Origin: Micractinium sp. NFX-FRZ
Lineage: Eukaryota > Chlorophyta > Trebouxiophyceae > Chlorellales > Chlorellaceae
NCBI GenBank assembly: GCA_029339195.1
Contig: JAPTJF010000039.1
Coordinates: 124,001-188,000 of the forward strand
Reading direction: 5' to 3'
Length of the DNA: 64,000 nt
Shown: piece after piece, positions 22,901 to 32,832 of the stretch
How positions within the stretch are numbered: the first letter of the stretch is position 1
How the letters are laid out: each line of letters opens with the position of its first letter
Translations under genes and position numbers: made by a program
Notes under the pieces: model-generated
What the model was told of the DNA's origin: nothing
The model's database searches: none
Seen by the model: the letters and a program-made list of their open reading frames with translations, nothing else

Positions 22901-25900
22901 GCCCGCACACAAGGGCGCACGCACCTGGGATGTCCCAGCAGCGCACGGTGCCGTCCAGGCTGGAGGAGAGCAGCCAGCGGCAGTCGTCTGATATCTGCAT
23001 GTCGCTCACGCCGGCGGTGTGCCCCTTGAACTGACGCACCAGGCGGGCGGCCTGCCGGGAGGGGAGGCAGCCAGGTGGGGGCGGAAGAGGGGCGGAGGGT
23101 TAGGGAGACGGCAGTGGAGGAGGGCAGGGGGCGAGTGGAGCTTGCCAGGCAAGGCATCAGCGAGGGGACAGCAGGAGCAGCAGGGGTAGGTGACAGCAGG
23201 GCAGCAGATGTGGGATGGGCAGCAGCAGGCGTGGCCTCAGAGTGTGTAACAAGTTTGCATCGTCAGATGCCCCGAGGAATGAGTTTCGGAGCTCAGACTG
23301 GTGCCAGTTTTTGTCGTCAGCGGCCGCCGAGCAGGGCAAGCGAGAGAGAGATGCAGAGCAGCAGCAGTGGCGGGGCAAGATGCACAGGGGGGACAGGATG
23401 CATTGCTTTCCAGCGCGCACGCTGCAGACATACCCCTCCAAGCCAACGCCATAGTCAAGACATTGAAACTCTCAGTCAAACATGTGTCAGCACCCACTCC
23501 CGGTCAACATGTTCGTGACGTTGTCTTTCGGTCACCCCCCGGTCAAACCCCTCGGTCAACCCCAGATCAGCACCCACCTCCAGGTCAAACATGCGGATGA
23601 CGTTGTCCTCGCAGGCAGCCGCCATAAGGCCGGTGCCGGGGTGGTGGCACACGCGCGCCACAGGCGCCCCCACGCGGATCTCTGCCTGCAGGGTGCGCTT
23701 CTTGAAGTCCCACACGCGCACGTATCCGTCGGCGCCGGCGGTGGCCACCAGCCGGTTGCAGCTGTCTGCGGGGGGGGCGAAGCAGGGCGGAGACGGAAGA
23801 GGGAGGGTGAAGGAGGGAAGTGAGGAGGGCGCCACGCGGTGCAAGAAGTGTTGTTCACGGGGCAGGGCAGGGTGGAGGGCAACGAGAGAAGTTCGAGGCG
23901 GAAGCAGTCTGGCTCAAGTTGCAGGCAGGTGGCTTGCTGCTAGCCGCCAACAGAAATGCCAGCCTGGCCGCGCCTGGCTGTCACCCAGGCCAGCCCCAGC
24001 TGCTCTCCCACCACGCAAACACGCGCCCACCGCACCTGTGCACACGCCGCGCACGGGGCCGTCGTGCGCCGTCACTCCGGGGTCATCCAGCAGCGCCTTG
24101 GGGGCGGGCACGCCGGGCGCCGACTTGAGTATCGCCTGCTGCATCACTTTCTGTGACCGGCAGTAGGAGCCGCGGTGCAGGCCGCTCTGCATGTTGTACC
24201 GGTCCACGCGCCCCGACTCGGAGCCTACAAAGCCAAAGTTGCCGCAGCGGCTGCAGGGTGGGGGCGGGGGCGGGACCAGGGCAAGCAAGGTAAACAAGAA
24301 TAGAGGGTGTGCGCTGTTTTGGTGCTGCAAAGAAGCTGCTCAGCTGCATGCCCACCCTCCCGCCAGGGTGTCTCAACATCTGGCGGGTTCCCAATGGATG
24401 CCAACCACCCCCTCCCAAGGATTGGCCCTGATGCTTCCTTAACTCCCACCCCCACAACACCCACCATGTTTGCACCCACCTGAGGCAGACGGAGGTGACC
24501 TGGGCCTGCTTGGCCCCCGCCAGCTGCTTGGGCGGCGGGAAGAGGACCCACTCGCCCAGGGCATACTGCTGCAGGCGCCACACGTAGGCGCGTGTGTCGC
24601 CCTCGTGCGAGGTCAGCACGTTGGACCAGTCGCGCTCGCGCACCTGCACACACAAGTGTAGGAAGCCAAAGTCAGGGAAAGGAGGACACGGAACGAGTGG
24701 GCAGCGGGGGCGGTGCTGCCAGGGAGATCGGCAGAAGTGGTGGCGGGGCACGGGAGAAGTCGCTGCGGCTGCACAGGCCTGCCCGGTTACAGGACGCAAC
24801 ATCACATCACAACCGCATGTCGACAACCTTAACGCTGCCACGTCGGCATCTGACGCAGGGCACTCACGTCGCACGCGTCCAGCGCCAGCACGGCGCTCAG
24901 CTTCAGCTCGGCTTCCTCGATTTTCAGCCGCTTGGCGCGCCGCGCGGTGTGGTGCTGGCTCAGCTCTCGAGACTGTGCATCCTGGATGGTTGAAAAGGCT
25001 CGGAAGGCGCGGTCCTGGCCTGCAGGGGAGGAGGGTGCAGAGAAGAATGTGAAGGAGTGAGCACAGGGGTTGGATAGCAGCTTGAGGGGAAGGAGCAGGG
25101 AGGGGGGCAGCAACCGTAAGCTCACCGGGCAGAGGGGCAGCCCGTGAAACATGCCACGAGTTACCCCCACCCACCCTCAATGCCACGAGTGCAGCCCAAC
25201 AGGCTACACCAGGCGCCGCTGCGCACCTGCCGAGAGCAGCAGCCGCCCAGAGCCGTAGTGCCGCACGATGGTGGGGGGCGCGGCGTGGCCTGAGCGGAAC
25301 TTGAGCAGGCGGGCGGCCCCGTCGGTTGCATCAAACACCCACTGCTTGACGGCGTTGTCACGCCCCGACGTCATCAACAGAGGCTCGCCTGCCGGGGGAG
25401 TGGGAGAGGGGCAGCAAGGGAGGCAGAGTGAGACGGGGGCCAGTGTGGTTGGGTGTGGTTGGGTGGCGTGACGGCGTGCAGAGCTAGCCTGGTTCAAGAT
25501 TGGCAGTGAGCAAACCAGCAGGGCAAGGCCAGCCGACCAGCAGCCTTCATAATGACTTGATTCAACCCGCATGCACCTGGGAAGAAGTGGAGGGAGACGA
25601 GGGGGCTGTCGTGCGCGTCGCGGATGAGCGTGTGCAGGCGGCGCGCCTCCAGGTTCCACACCGTCACCACGCCCGCGCCGCCGCCTGCCGCCATCAGAGG
25701 CACGCCCTGGCCTGCGGTGGGTGGCAGGGGGGGGAGCCAAGAAGGGGTGAGACGGGGAGGGCCAAAGGCGGGACAAGGCAAAGCAAAGGGCAGGCGCTGC
25801 CGGCACACCTGCCAGCACGCCACATTCCACAGGCCCCAAAAGCAATTTCACCAGACAAGGACTGAGACAATCGACACCAACACACTATCCAGCAGGGCAG

Positions 25901-27768
25901 CAGCCCACCCTCAGAGGCAGGGGCAGGGGGGCTCTCACCCGTGCGGAAGGCGATGCTGGTGCAGGCGCCGGCGGCGGCCATGGCGGCGGCCTGGGCGTCC
26001 GAGCCCGTGAGGAAGCGGTCGGCGTTGGTGCCCACGCCAGAGGCGTTGTGGAAGGACATCAACGTCTCGTCGTACCGCAGGTTGTGCAGTACCGCGCGCC
26101 TGTGAGGGGGGCAGAGCAGGGTGAGGGAGGGGGGTGGAAGGGAGTTGCGAGGGGCAGCAGAGGGGGGAGTGTCTGGCTCTCTTCGTGTGCGAAAAGAGAA
26201 GGTTTTTGGTGCGTGTGCCATATGTGTGTGTGGCGTGACGTGCACTGTGTGTGTGTGTGTGTGTGTGCGTGTGTGTGTGTGTGGTATGTGCAGGAGCTAC
26301 TATCAGATAACACCCGATGGGGACGCGGGCTGTTGTCAGCGAAACTCCAGAGTTGATGTGCGCCTCATCTGAAACTCCGCCAGCAGGGAGGTCACAGTGG
26401 CAGAGGGATTAACAGGGCGCGTGCAGCGTGCAGAGCACGCGTGGTGCAAACATGGTGCATATGAGGCGACGCCGACGGCGCGGGGCAAGGCAACGTGCAG
26501 GCGGCGGCAGGGGGTACAGGCAGCAGCCAGACTTGCGAGCACCTGCGCTCGAATGCCGCACCCTTACAACCCTGGACTGCACACCACCAAAACATACTCC
26601 TTGATTTGTAAAAACAAACCACTCACCCGTCCTCCAGTCCCAGCCCCACGACGTCGAGCGCGGGCGAGGGCTGGATGCAGCGCACGGCCGACCCCCAGCC
26701 GGGGAACTCAAACAGCATCTGGGCGGTGGCAAAGTTCCACAGCTGCAGGCGCCCCTCCTCGCTGCCCACCACCACCTTGTTCAGATAGGTGTCGGGGTGG
26801 GCCAGGCAGGTGGGGGTGAAGCCCCTGCGGGGGAGGGAGAAGGAGGGGTGGCAGGGAGGGGAGGAGGGTGAGGGGTCGCGCGTGGGGCGGGAGGGGGAGC
26901 GGGAGGCCAGGGAGTGGGCGCAGTGAATGCCTGCACCAGGCTGCCACACGTTAAGCAGGTCTCTGGTCCAGCTCGCGTGCCATGCTGCCGCAGCCTGTAG
27001 CGCTGCGCTGCTGCGCTGCGCACCTCTCTCCTGCCCGCCGCTGCCCAGTCACCACTCTCGCCGCCCTGCTCTCCCCAAGCAAAACAAAAGGCACTCACTC
27101 TGCCAGCTGGATGGACACCTCGGGCGCGGCATACTGGCCGATGCGCCAGATCAGCAGCTTCCGATCGGCTCCCAGGCTCAGCAGCAGGTCCCCCAGCACC
27201 AGCAGCTGCAGGATGTCGCCAGAGTGGCCGCCTCGGTACTCGCCGCTGCGGTGCACCCGCTTGCACTCGACAATCGTGCCACGGCAGGCCGCAAAGGTGA
27301 GGTCGCCCTTGACCGCCAGCGCACCAATGGCGTGATTCAGCTGCAGGGCAAGGCAGGGAGGAGGCGGGCGGAAAAAAGGTCAGCGATGCTGGGGGAGGAG
27401 AGAAGTGTATTGAAGAGGCAAGAGCGGCCTGCGGGCAGCGGGCGGCAGCGGGGTGGCGGCGCTATCAACAGCCCAGTCCCACCTGCGGGCCGACCAGCAC
27501 CAGCCGCAGCTTCTCGGTGTTGTACACCTGCATCATTCAGGGTCGATTGGCCAATCAAAGGGGCGGCCAGGAGCTGGGGGTTCTCGACTGCCATCATGCA
27601 TGCACTTCCACAGCCAGGGCAGCCCGCATGCATGCCTCCCGGCGTGCTCACCTGCCATGCCTTGCCCACACTGAATGTCACGAATGTGGCAGTGCCCCTC
27701 CGCTGCACGGCAAAGGGCACCGAGTCGGTGATGTAGCCCAACGCGCGGAAGGGGGAGAAGAGCGCCAT
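19941..27768 (-). CDS. UTP21: UTP21/WDR36, U3 snoRNP SSU-processome WD-repeat protein
   Basis: Sixteen exons read leftward from ATG 27768. Block ends are approximate: 27768-27652, 27528-27482, 27341-27099, 26824-26628, 26101-25938, 25711-25577, 25390-25228, 25022-24868, 24643-24481, 24253-24036, 23767-23581, 23055-22926, 22048-21923, 21676-20703, 20421-20319, 20114-19941; about 1,090 residues. The start FRALGYITDSVPFAVQRRGT is diagnostic of UTP21/WDR36. Two WD40 propellers follow (for example GRDNAVKQWVFD, GADGYVRVWDFKKR, SSLDGTVRCWD). Then LSMLPRTQWQNLVHLDTIK and RNKPIEPPKKP, the conserved entry to the C-terminal Utp21 domain, which ends in a coiled-coil-like tail. The protein works in nucleolar 18S pre-rRNA processing. 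Acidic and Ala-rich inserts in the 21676-20703 exon make it longer than the usual roughly 900 residues. Confidence 0.93.
22207..22276 (-). repeat. Intronic direct repeat with stem-loop, copy A
   Basis: Lies in the large UTP21 intron 22049-22925. ACTCATGCAACCCC and AGGGCAGCGATT recur in diverged form about 215 bp away (copy B). Within copy A, TGGTAGTCTA pairs with TAGACTATCA around a 13-base loop, giving a 10-bp stem with one G-T pair. Confidence 0.6.
22421..22492 (-). repeat. Intronic direct repeat with stem-loop, copy B
   Basis: Diverged partner of the repeat at 22207. It shares ACTCATGCAGCCC and AGGGCAGCAATCG, followed by its own inverted pair CAATAGTTAT / ATAATCATTG (8 of 10 paired). The sequence of the stem changed while the ability to fold was kept. 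Confidence 0.55.
26246..26283. repeat. TG dinucleotide microsatellite
   Basis: About 18 TG units with one interruption, within the UTP21 intron 25 of 26.1-26.6 kb on the plus-strand reading. Simple repeat, likely length-polymorphic. Confidence 0.85.
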
Positions 27769-28073
27769 GACAGCGACTGTATCTAGTCAAACATAGTGAA
27801 ACAAAACAGGCCGAAGTCAAGAGCGAAATGCGAGATGGGGCGTCCAGGGGACCTCGACAAGTGGCAAAATGCCGACTTTCTTGAGCAAAATGCGCATGGG
27901 GGCGCTCTGGCGCATTTGCTGTCGCTTTCAAATCGTTGATCAGTGTGCAGAGCACCACAGACGCCTCGTGCAGCGCCCGAGCGGGACAACCGGTCGCGCC
28001 CTCCTTGCTTGCTCCTCTTGCCGGGCTTGCAGCGATCGTCGCGAGCGCACCGATCGTGTCGAGATTGGATCAA
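27769..28073. promoter_or_regulatory. Divergent promoter, UTP21 / aminotransferase
   Basis: Only 305 bp separate the two ATGs (27768 minus, 28074 plus). A repeated octamer-like element is visible: GCGAAATG at 27823, GCAAAATG at 27864, GCAAAATGCG at 27885, and the inverted form CGCATTTGC at 27911. Four copies in 100 bp suggest a shared cis-element, but no factor can be named. Confidence 0.55.
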
Positions 28074-30844
28074 ATGACAGCCGACACCATCGACGCCTCT
28101 GGCGACACTCTTGCTGGCGCCGCCGCCACTGCCGCTAAGCCGTCGGCGGCAGGTGCCGTGGGCCCTCAGCCACTGCCGCCCTTCAAGCTCGAGCGCTTCT
28201 TCGCCAAGCACGAGTTCTCAGCACGCCACCTGCTTTGCTGCAGCGACAGGTGGGTCGCTTCGCCCAGTGGCAACAGGCGGCAGGTGGCCCATGCAGGGGC
28301 AGGCTTGTCGCTGTGCAGCACCGCCCCCGACCCATGCCGCCTGCCTGCCTGCTTGAGCCTACGTTCATGCCTTACCCCATGCTGCCCATGCCTTGGACCA
28401 TGCCTTGGCCCACCACCTGTGCCCCCAACCTTCCCGGCCTGCCCTCCCTGCCCCCTGCAGCGAGCCCCTCACCATGTCAGAGCTTCTTTCACTGGCAGAC
28501 GAAGAGGCGCTGCAGCTGTGGGGCAGCCTGCGGCTGGCATACACAGAGACCCAGGGCCTGCCGGCGCTGCGGGAGGCCATTGCCCAGCGGCTGTACGCCA
28601 GCGTGGCGCCGGAGCAGATGGTGGTGGCAGCCCCGCAGGAGCTGGTCTTCCTGTGCATGCAGGCGAGGGGGACAGCGGGGGAGCAGGGGGGCAGGGCCAG
28701 GTTGTGTGTGGGGAGGGGGTGAGCGTGTGTGTGTGTGTGTGGACGGCTGTCACGGTTTTTTGCTTGCAGTGGTGGGAGGTCTGTCGCTGGCCTGGTGGGG
28801 CCTGGCGGCAGCAAGAGCCTGCATTGATGCGGCATCCCCAACCCCCGACGTATGTCTGGCATCCACCTGCGTGGGGTGGATTTAGAAGCCCTGCCCTGCC
28901 CTGCCCTGCCCTGCCCTGACCTGCCAGTCAGCCGGCACTTGCACCGCGCCTCAGCACACCTGTGCATCCATGCCGGTGCCTGCAGGCGCTGCTGGGGCCA
29001 GGCGACCGCGTGGTGTGCACCTTCCCCGGCTACCAGTCGCTGTACGAAGTGGGGCGCAGCATCGGCTGCACAGTCGCGCACTGGCAGCTGTCGACGTGGG
29101 TGGGCGATGGGTGCGGGGTGCATGCATGTGGGGGGTGGCCGAGCGTTGCCGCTAACATTAGCTGTGATCGGCTCGACGCACCACCTCAACCTCGAGGATC
29201 CAGAGCGCTTCATCGTGCTCGTCTGCCTGCCCCACACCCACCCCGCCTGCCTCACCCAGCCCTCCTCCTGGCCACTCTCCATTCCTCGCAGCGCCCCAAG
29301 CGGCGAGCAGCACTTCAGCCTGGAAGATGCCGAGCGCCTCATCGTCCCCGGCACCAAGCTGGTCGTGGTCAACTCACCGCACAACCCCTCGGGCGCCCAC
29401 TTCACCCGTGCCGAGTGGGCCCGCCTCTGCGAGCTGTGCCAGGCCTGCGGCGCGTATCTGTTCAGGTGGGGCGGGCAGGTTGGCACTTCGTTGCGTACAG
29501 GCTGGGCAGGCAGGCCCTGGATTGACAGGGCGGCACGTCTGGTTGGCTGATTTGTATTCCTGCCTCCTTCACTGTTGGCGCTGCTGTGGGCTGCCACCTC
29601 ACCTTGCGCCTGCCTGCAGTGCACGCCTCACCCACATCCGAGATCCCTTCACTGTACTGCCCTGCAGCGATGAGATGTACCGCTGGCTTGAGCTGGACCC
29701 AGCTTCCGACCGGCTGCCCGCTGCTGCCGATGCATACGACCGCGGCATCTCCCTCTGCGGCATGAGCAAGGCCGTGGGCGGCCCGGGCCTGCGCATCGGC
29801 TGGCTGGCGTGCAAGGATGCCGCACGTGGGTGGGGGTGAAGGAGGGGATGGTGGCTGGGGAGTGGGAGCCAGGAGGGCCAAGAGGGGTTGAGGCGGACGC
29901 GGCGGGCACAAAGGGCATCGGCTCAACAGCAGTACCTCCCTGCGCCTTTGCTCGCCTCCCTGCCCTCCACTCACCAAATTGTGTCCGCTCCACCTCCCCC
30001 ATGGCATAGCAGTGGGCCGCATGCTGCACCAGCTCAAACTCTTTCACCCCGCACCCCCACCCACTCTACCCCTCACACCTGCCCACCCTGCCCTGCTCCC
30101 TCGTTCCGCATCATCGCCCCCCAATCCTTTCCCATCTTCCCGCCACTCCACTGCCTCACTTATGCAGTGGTGACCCGCATGCTTGAGCTCAAGGACTTCA
30201 GCACCATCTGCAGCTCAGCACCCAGCGAGGTACTGGCGCTCATCGGCGTGGGCAGGTGGGGTGCAGCGCAGGCTTACACGATGCAGTATTGGACAGGGGG
30301 ACGGGCGTCGCAGTGGGGGAGGCCGGCCGACAGTGCGGGTACCAGCTGTCCCTGCGAGTCGAACTGCGGCGCCCTGCGGCCTCAACAGCTGGCTCCTCTT
30401 TCGGAGGGTCAAGGCAGAAGCACTCATCAATTGCCTCCTCTTGCTACCCACCACTCCCTCTGCAGCTGGGACGCCCTCTTGGAGCGCTCCCTGGCGGTGA
30501 TCCGTGCCAACCTGGCAGCCCTGGACGCCTTCTTCGCCCGCTGGCGCCACCTGTTTGCCTGGCAGGCGCCGCGCGCCGGCACCGTTGCCTTCCCCCGCCT
30601 GCTGAGCGGGGAGGATGTGGGGGAGTGGTGTGAGGCGGCGGTGCAGGAGGCAGGTGTGCTGCTGATGCCGGCGGGGGTGTATGACGACCCGCAGAGCGTG
30701 CGGGAGGGGCGCTTTCGGCTGGGCTTTGGCAGAAAAGACCTGCCGCGGTGCTTGGAGGTGCTGGAGCGCTGGCTGGCGGAGCGGTACCCGGCTGCACAGG
30801 GCGGCGCGGCGGCGGCGGCGGCAGGGCAGGGCGAGCAGGCGTAG
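28074..30844 (+). CDS. Class I/II pyridoxal-phosphate aminotransferase
   Basis: Exons 28074-28249, 28461-28662, 28986-29095, 29292-29465, 29668-29825, 30168-30255, 30466-30844 sum to 1287 nt, 428 residues. Fold-type I landmarks appear in order: LAYTETQGLPALREAIAQRL near the N-terminus, VVNSPHNPSGAHF (substrate/cofactor Asn), DEMYRWLEL (Asp and Tyr that contact the pyridine ring), SLCGMSKAVGGPGLRIGW with the Schiff-base Lys, and GRFRLGFGRKDLP with the carboxylate-binding Arg. Typical length. It transfers an amino group between an amino acid and a keto acid; the substrate is not evident. The donor after 28662 is GC. No clear targeting peptide, so cytosolic is a guess. The upstream open frame lacks an earlier ATG, which fixes the start at 28074. 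Confidence 0.92.
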
Positions 30845-31340
30845 TAGGGCGCTGCTATCGAACGCTGCTGCACACCTTGAATGTGCAAACTTGCTGTGTG
30901 ACCTAGGCAGCCTGCTGGCCATGAACCGCCTGCTGCCCAAGGCCCTTCAGCAATATTTGTGACGTCGTGTCAAGATATTACAAGGAGTGGCATGGGATGG
31001 CGGAGAGTGATGCAAAGGATGGCGGAGAGTGATGCAACAAACGGAGGAGGAGCGTAGGAGCGGGGGAGGCAGGGTACAGGCGGCGGGCAACAGCCAGGGT
31101 ATGGGTTGGTGTGCAGCGACTGAGCTCCACGGGCTGTTTAGGGGCCTGCCACCTTCCACAGCTGTTTCCAAGGCGGCAGGCTGAAGGGTCCTCCAGATGC
31201 ATGGGTCAAGCCTGTCACAGGGGAGAGGCAGGCAGGCGGAGTAGGCAGCTCGTGAGGCGGCAGGGTGGGGTTGCTTTTCTCCGTGCTGCGCCGGCAGCTC
31301 CGCAAGCATGGAGGAAAGGTACAACGCTTCAACCCTCACC
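30845..31340. other. Convergent intergenic with a short tandem repeat
   Basis: Between two stop codons. It contains a two-copy direct repeat, GGATGGCGGAGAGTGATGCAA, near 30994-31034. A near-palindrome TGACGTCGTGTCA sits at about 30960. No gene. Confidence 0.4.
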
Positions 31341-32394
31341 TTATTCCTCGAGGTTGATGGCCGTGCCAAAACTGTTAACAACATGAAGGGGGGTGGGTGA
31401 AAAGAGCAGGGTCACATGAGGGTGCTGGGGATGTCCCATGTGGGGCATTGCGGGCTGTAGCAGGCCATCCCATCCATCCTTGCTTCCACAAACATCCGTC
31501 AGTCTTCCAATCACACATGCAACTCGCAGGCTCAAACAGCTTCTTGCCGGGCATACAACACTGCCTTGAAGCATGTCCTTACCGGGCATACAGTATCGCC
31601 TTGAGGTCCTGCATCCGCTGCTTGGTCGCCTTGATCTGCCCCTCAATCCCCTTTGCCTCCGCCTGCACCTCGTCCAGCGCTGCACTCAGGCGGGAGGCAC
31701 ACACATGCAGGCACCAGCCGCGCCTGAGCGAAAGGTGGAGCCTGGACACTCCAGCACCCGCATCAGCAACAGAAGGCAAGCTGCACGCTCGCTACACCAG
31801 CACCTTACCGCACAGCCTCCGCTCCACCGCCTGCCACGGTCACACGCGCGCCCTGCCCACCGACCTGTCTGCAGCCGCTCCTCCACCTCCTCGCGTGGCA
31901 GGTGCACCAGGCACTCTCCCACCACGTAGGGCACGTGCTCATCGTCCAGCAGCATCACCTCATTCCCAGCCTCCTCCAGGTCCTCAGCATCGGACTGCAC
32001 AGCGTGCGCAGCACACGGCAAGAGTGCTCAAGGGGGTGCCAATTGAAATGCCTTGACATTAGGGACAGCAGCAGAGGCAACGGTGACATGCCGCTTCCCT
32101 ATTGTATCCGGGGCTTTGTGAGGAACGTCGCTACATTCGACGGGCACTGCCAGCGCACCTTCTTGGCTGCCAGCTGCGCCTCCAGCTCGTGCAGCCGCGT
32201 GTTGAGGCGGCTAAAGGTGTTGATCTTCTGCTGGTCCTCCAAACGCACATCCACGCTGCCCTGTGGCGCCGCCTGTTGGGGCAGGAGCAGCACCGGGGCG
32301 GGGAGAGTCGGTCGGCTGGTGGTCGGTCGGGGCGGTTCAGGCGGCGGCGCCTGCAGTGGCGGCGGCGGCCTGCAGCTCCAGCGGCTCTTACCAT
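31341..32394 (-). CDS. PFDN4: Prefoldin subunit 4
   Basis: Exons on the minus strand: 32394-32392, 32272-32159, 31994-31865, 31679-31583, 31371-31341; 375 nt, 124 residues. The first coding exon is only the ATG, directly followed by the donor GTAAGA. The reading continues AAPQGSVDVRLEDQQKINTF, then the second-helix region ending with IKATKQRMQDLKAILYAR and the terminal FGTAINLEE. This matches beta-type prefoldin subunit 4, including the central LLDDEHVPYVVGE hairpin segment. It is one of six subunits of the cytosolic chaperone that hands actin and tubulin to CCT. An in-frame opening continues upstream to 32472 but has no ATG, so the splice-abutting ATG is the only start. Divergent from the cryptochrome gene. 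Confidence 0.93.
31546..31615 (-). repeat. Echo of a PFDN4 exon end and donor
   Basis: On the minus strand the exon end CTGTATGCCCG/GTAAG is repeated 35 bp downstream in the intron as TTGTATGCCCG/GCAAG, preceded by TTCAAGGCAG against CTCAAGGCGA. The echo carries a GC-type donor. Confidence 0.75.
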
Positions 32395-32832
32395 CTTCTC
32401 TCTCTCGCCGTCTGCTATGCCAGAGAAGGGCGCGAGGGCTGGAGGCTGCTCTCTAAAGTGCAGACGGTCCAATTGCCGGCGTGATCAGCGGGGTGCAAGC
32501 TTCTGAGAGGTAGGTAAACGAGGGGCGCTATCTCAATTCGCCTGCACGCAGCGTGTGAAGCAGCAGTTGGCAGGCAAAGCACAATGAAGGCCAGCTCAGC
32601 ACGCAAAACTTCCGAGAAGCCCAGTGCGGCTGTGCTCTGCCCCCTCTGCAAGTGTGCACGCGAAACAGACACAAAAACGGCGATACCTACAGACCAGCAC
32701 GCCAGAACCCCTTACCAGCGCTGCGGCAGCAGTGCACGGCAGCCCCTGCCCTCCTGCCCACGTCGGGCGCCGACCCCGTGACATGATGTCGCGCACGGAC
32801 GCCCGCTGAGCGGCGCCTCGCCACAGCCACAA
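32395..32832. promoter_or_regulatory. Divergent promoter, PFDN4 / cryptochrome
   Basis: 438 bp between the two start codons, holding both 5' untranslated leaders. No TATA box seen and no strong repeated motif found. Confidence 0.45.

Noticed and set aside
27936..28073. N-terminal extension of the aminotransferase
   Set aside because: It would start at TTG; the first in-frame ATG is 28074.
32395..32472. N-terminal extension of PFDN4
   Set aside because: The open frame has no ATG; the only initiator is the one at 32394-32392, and the resulting N-terminus matches the family.
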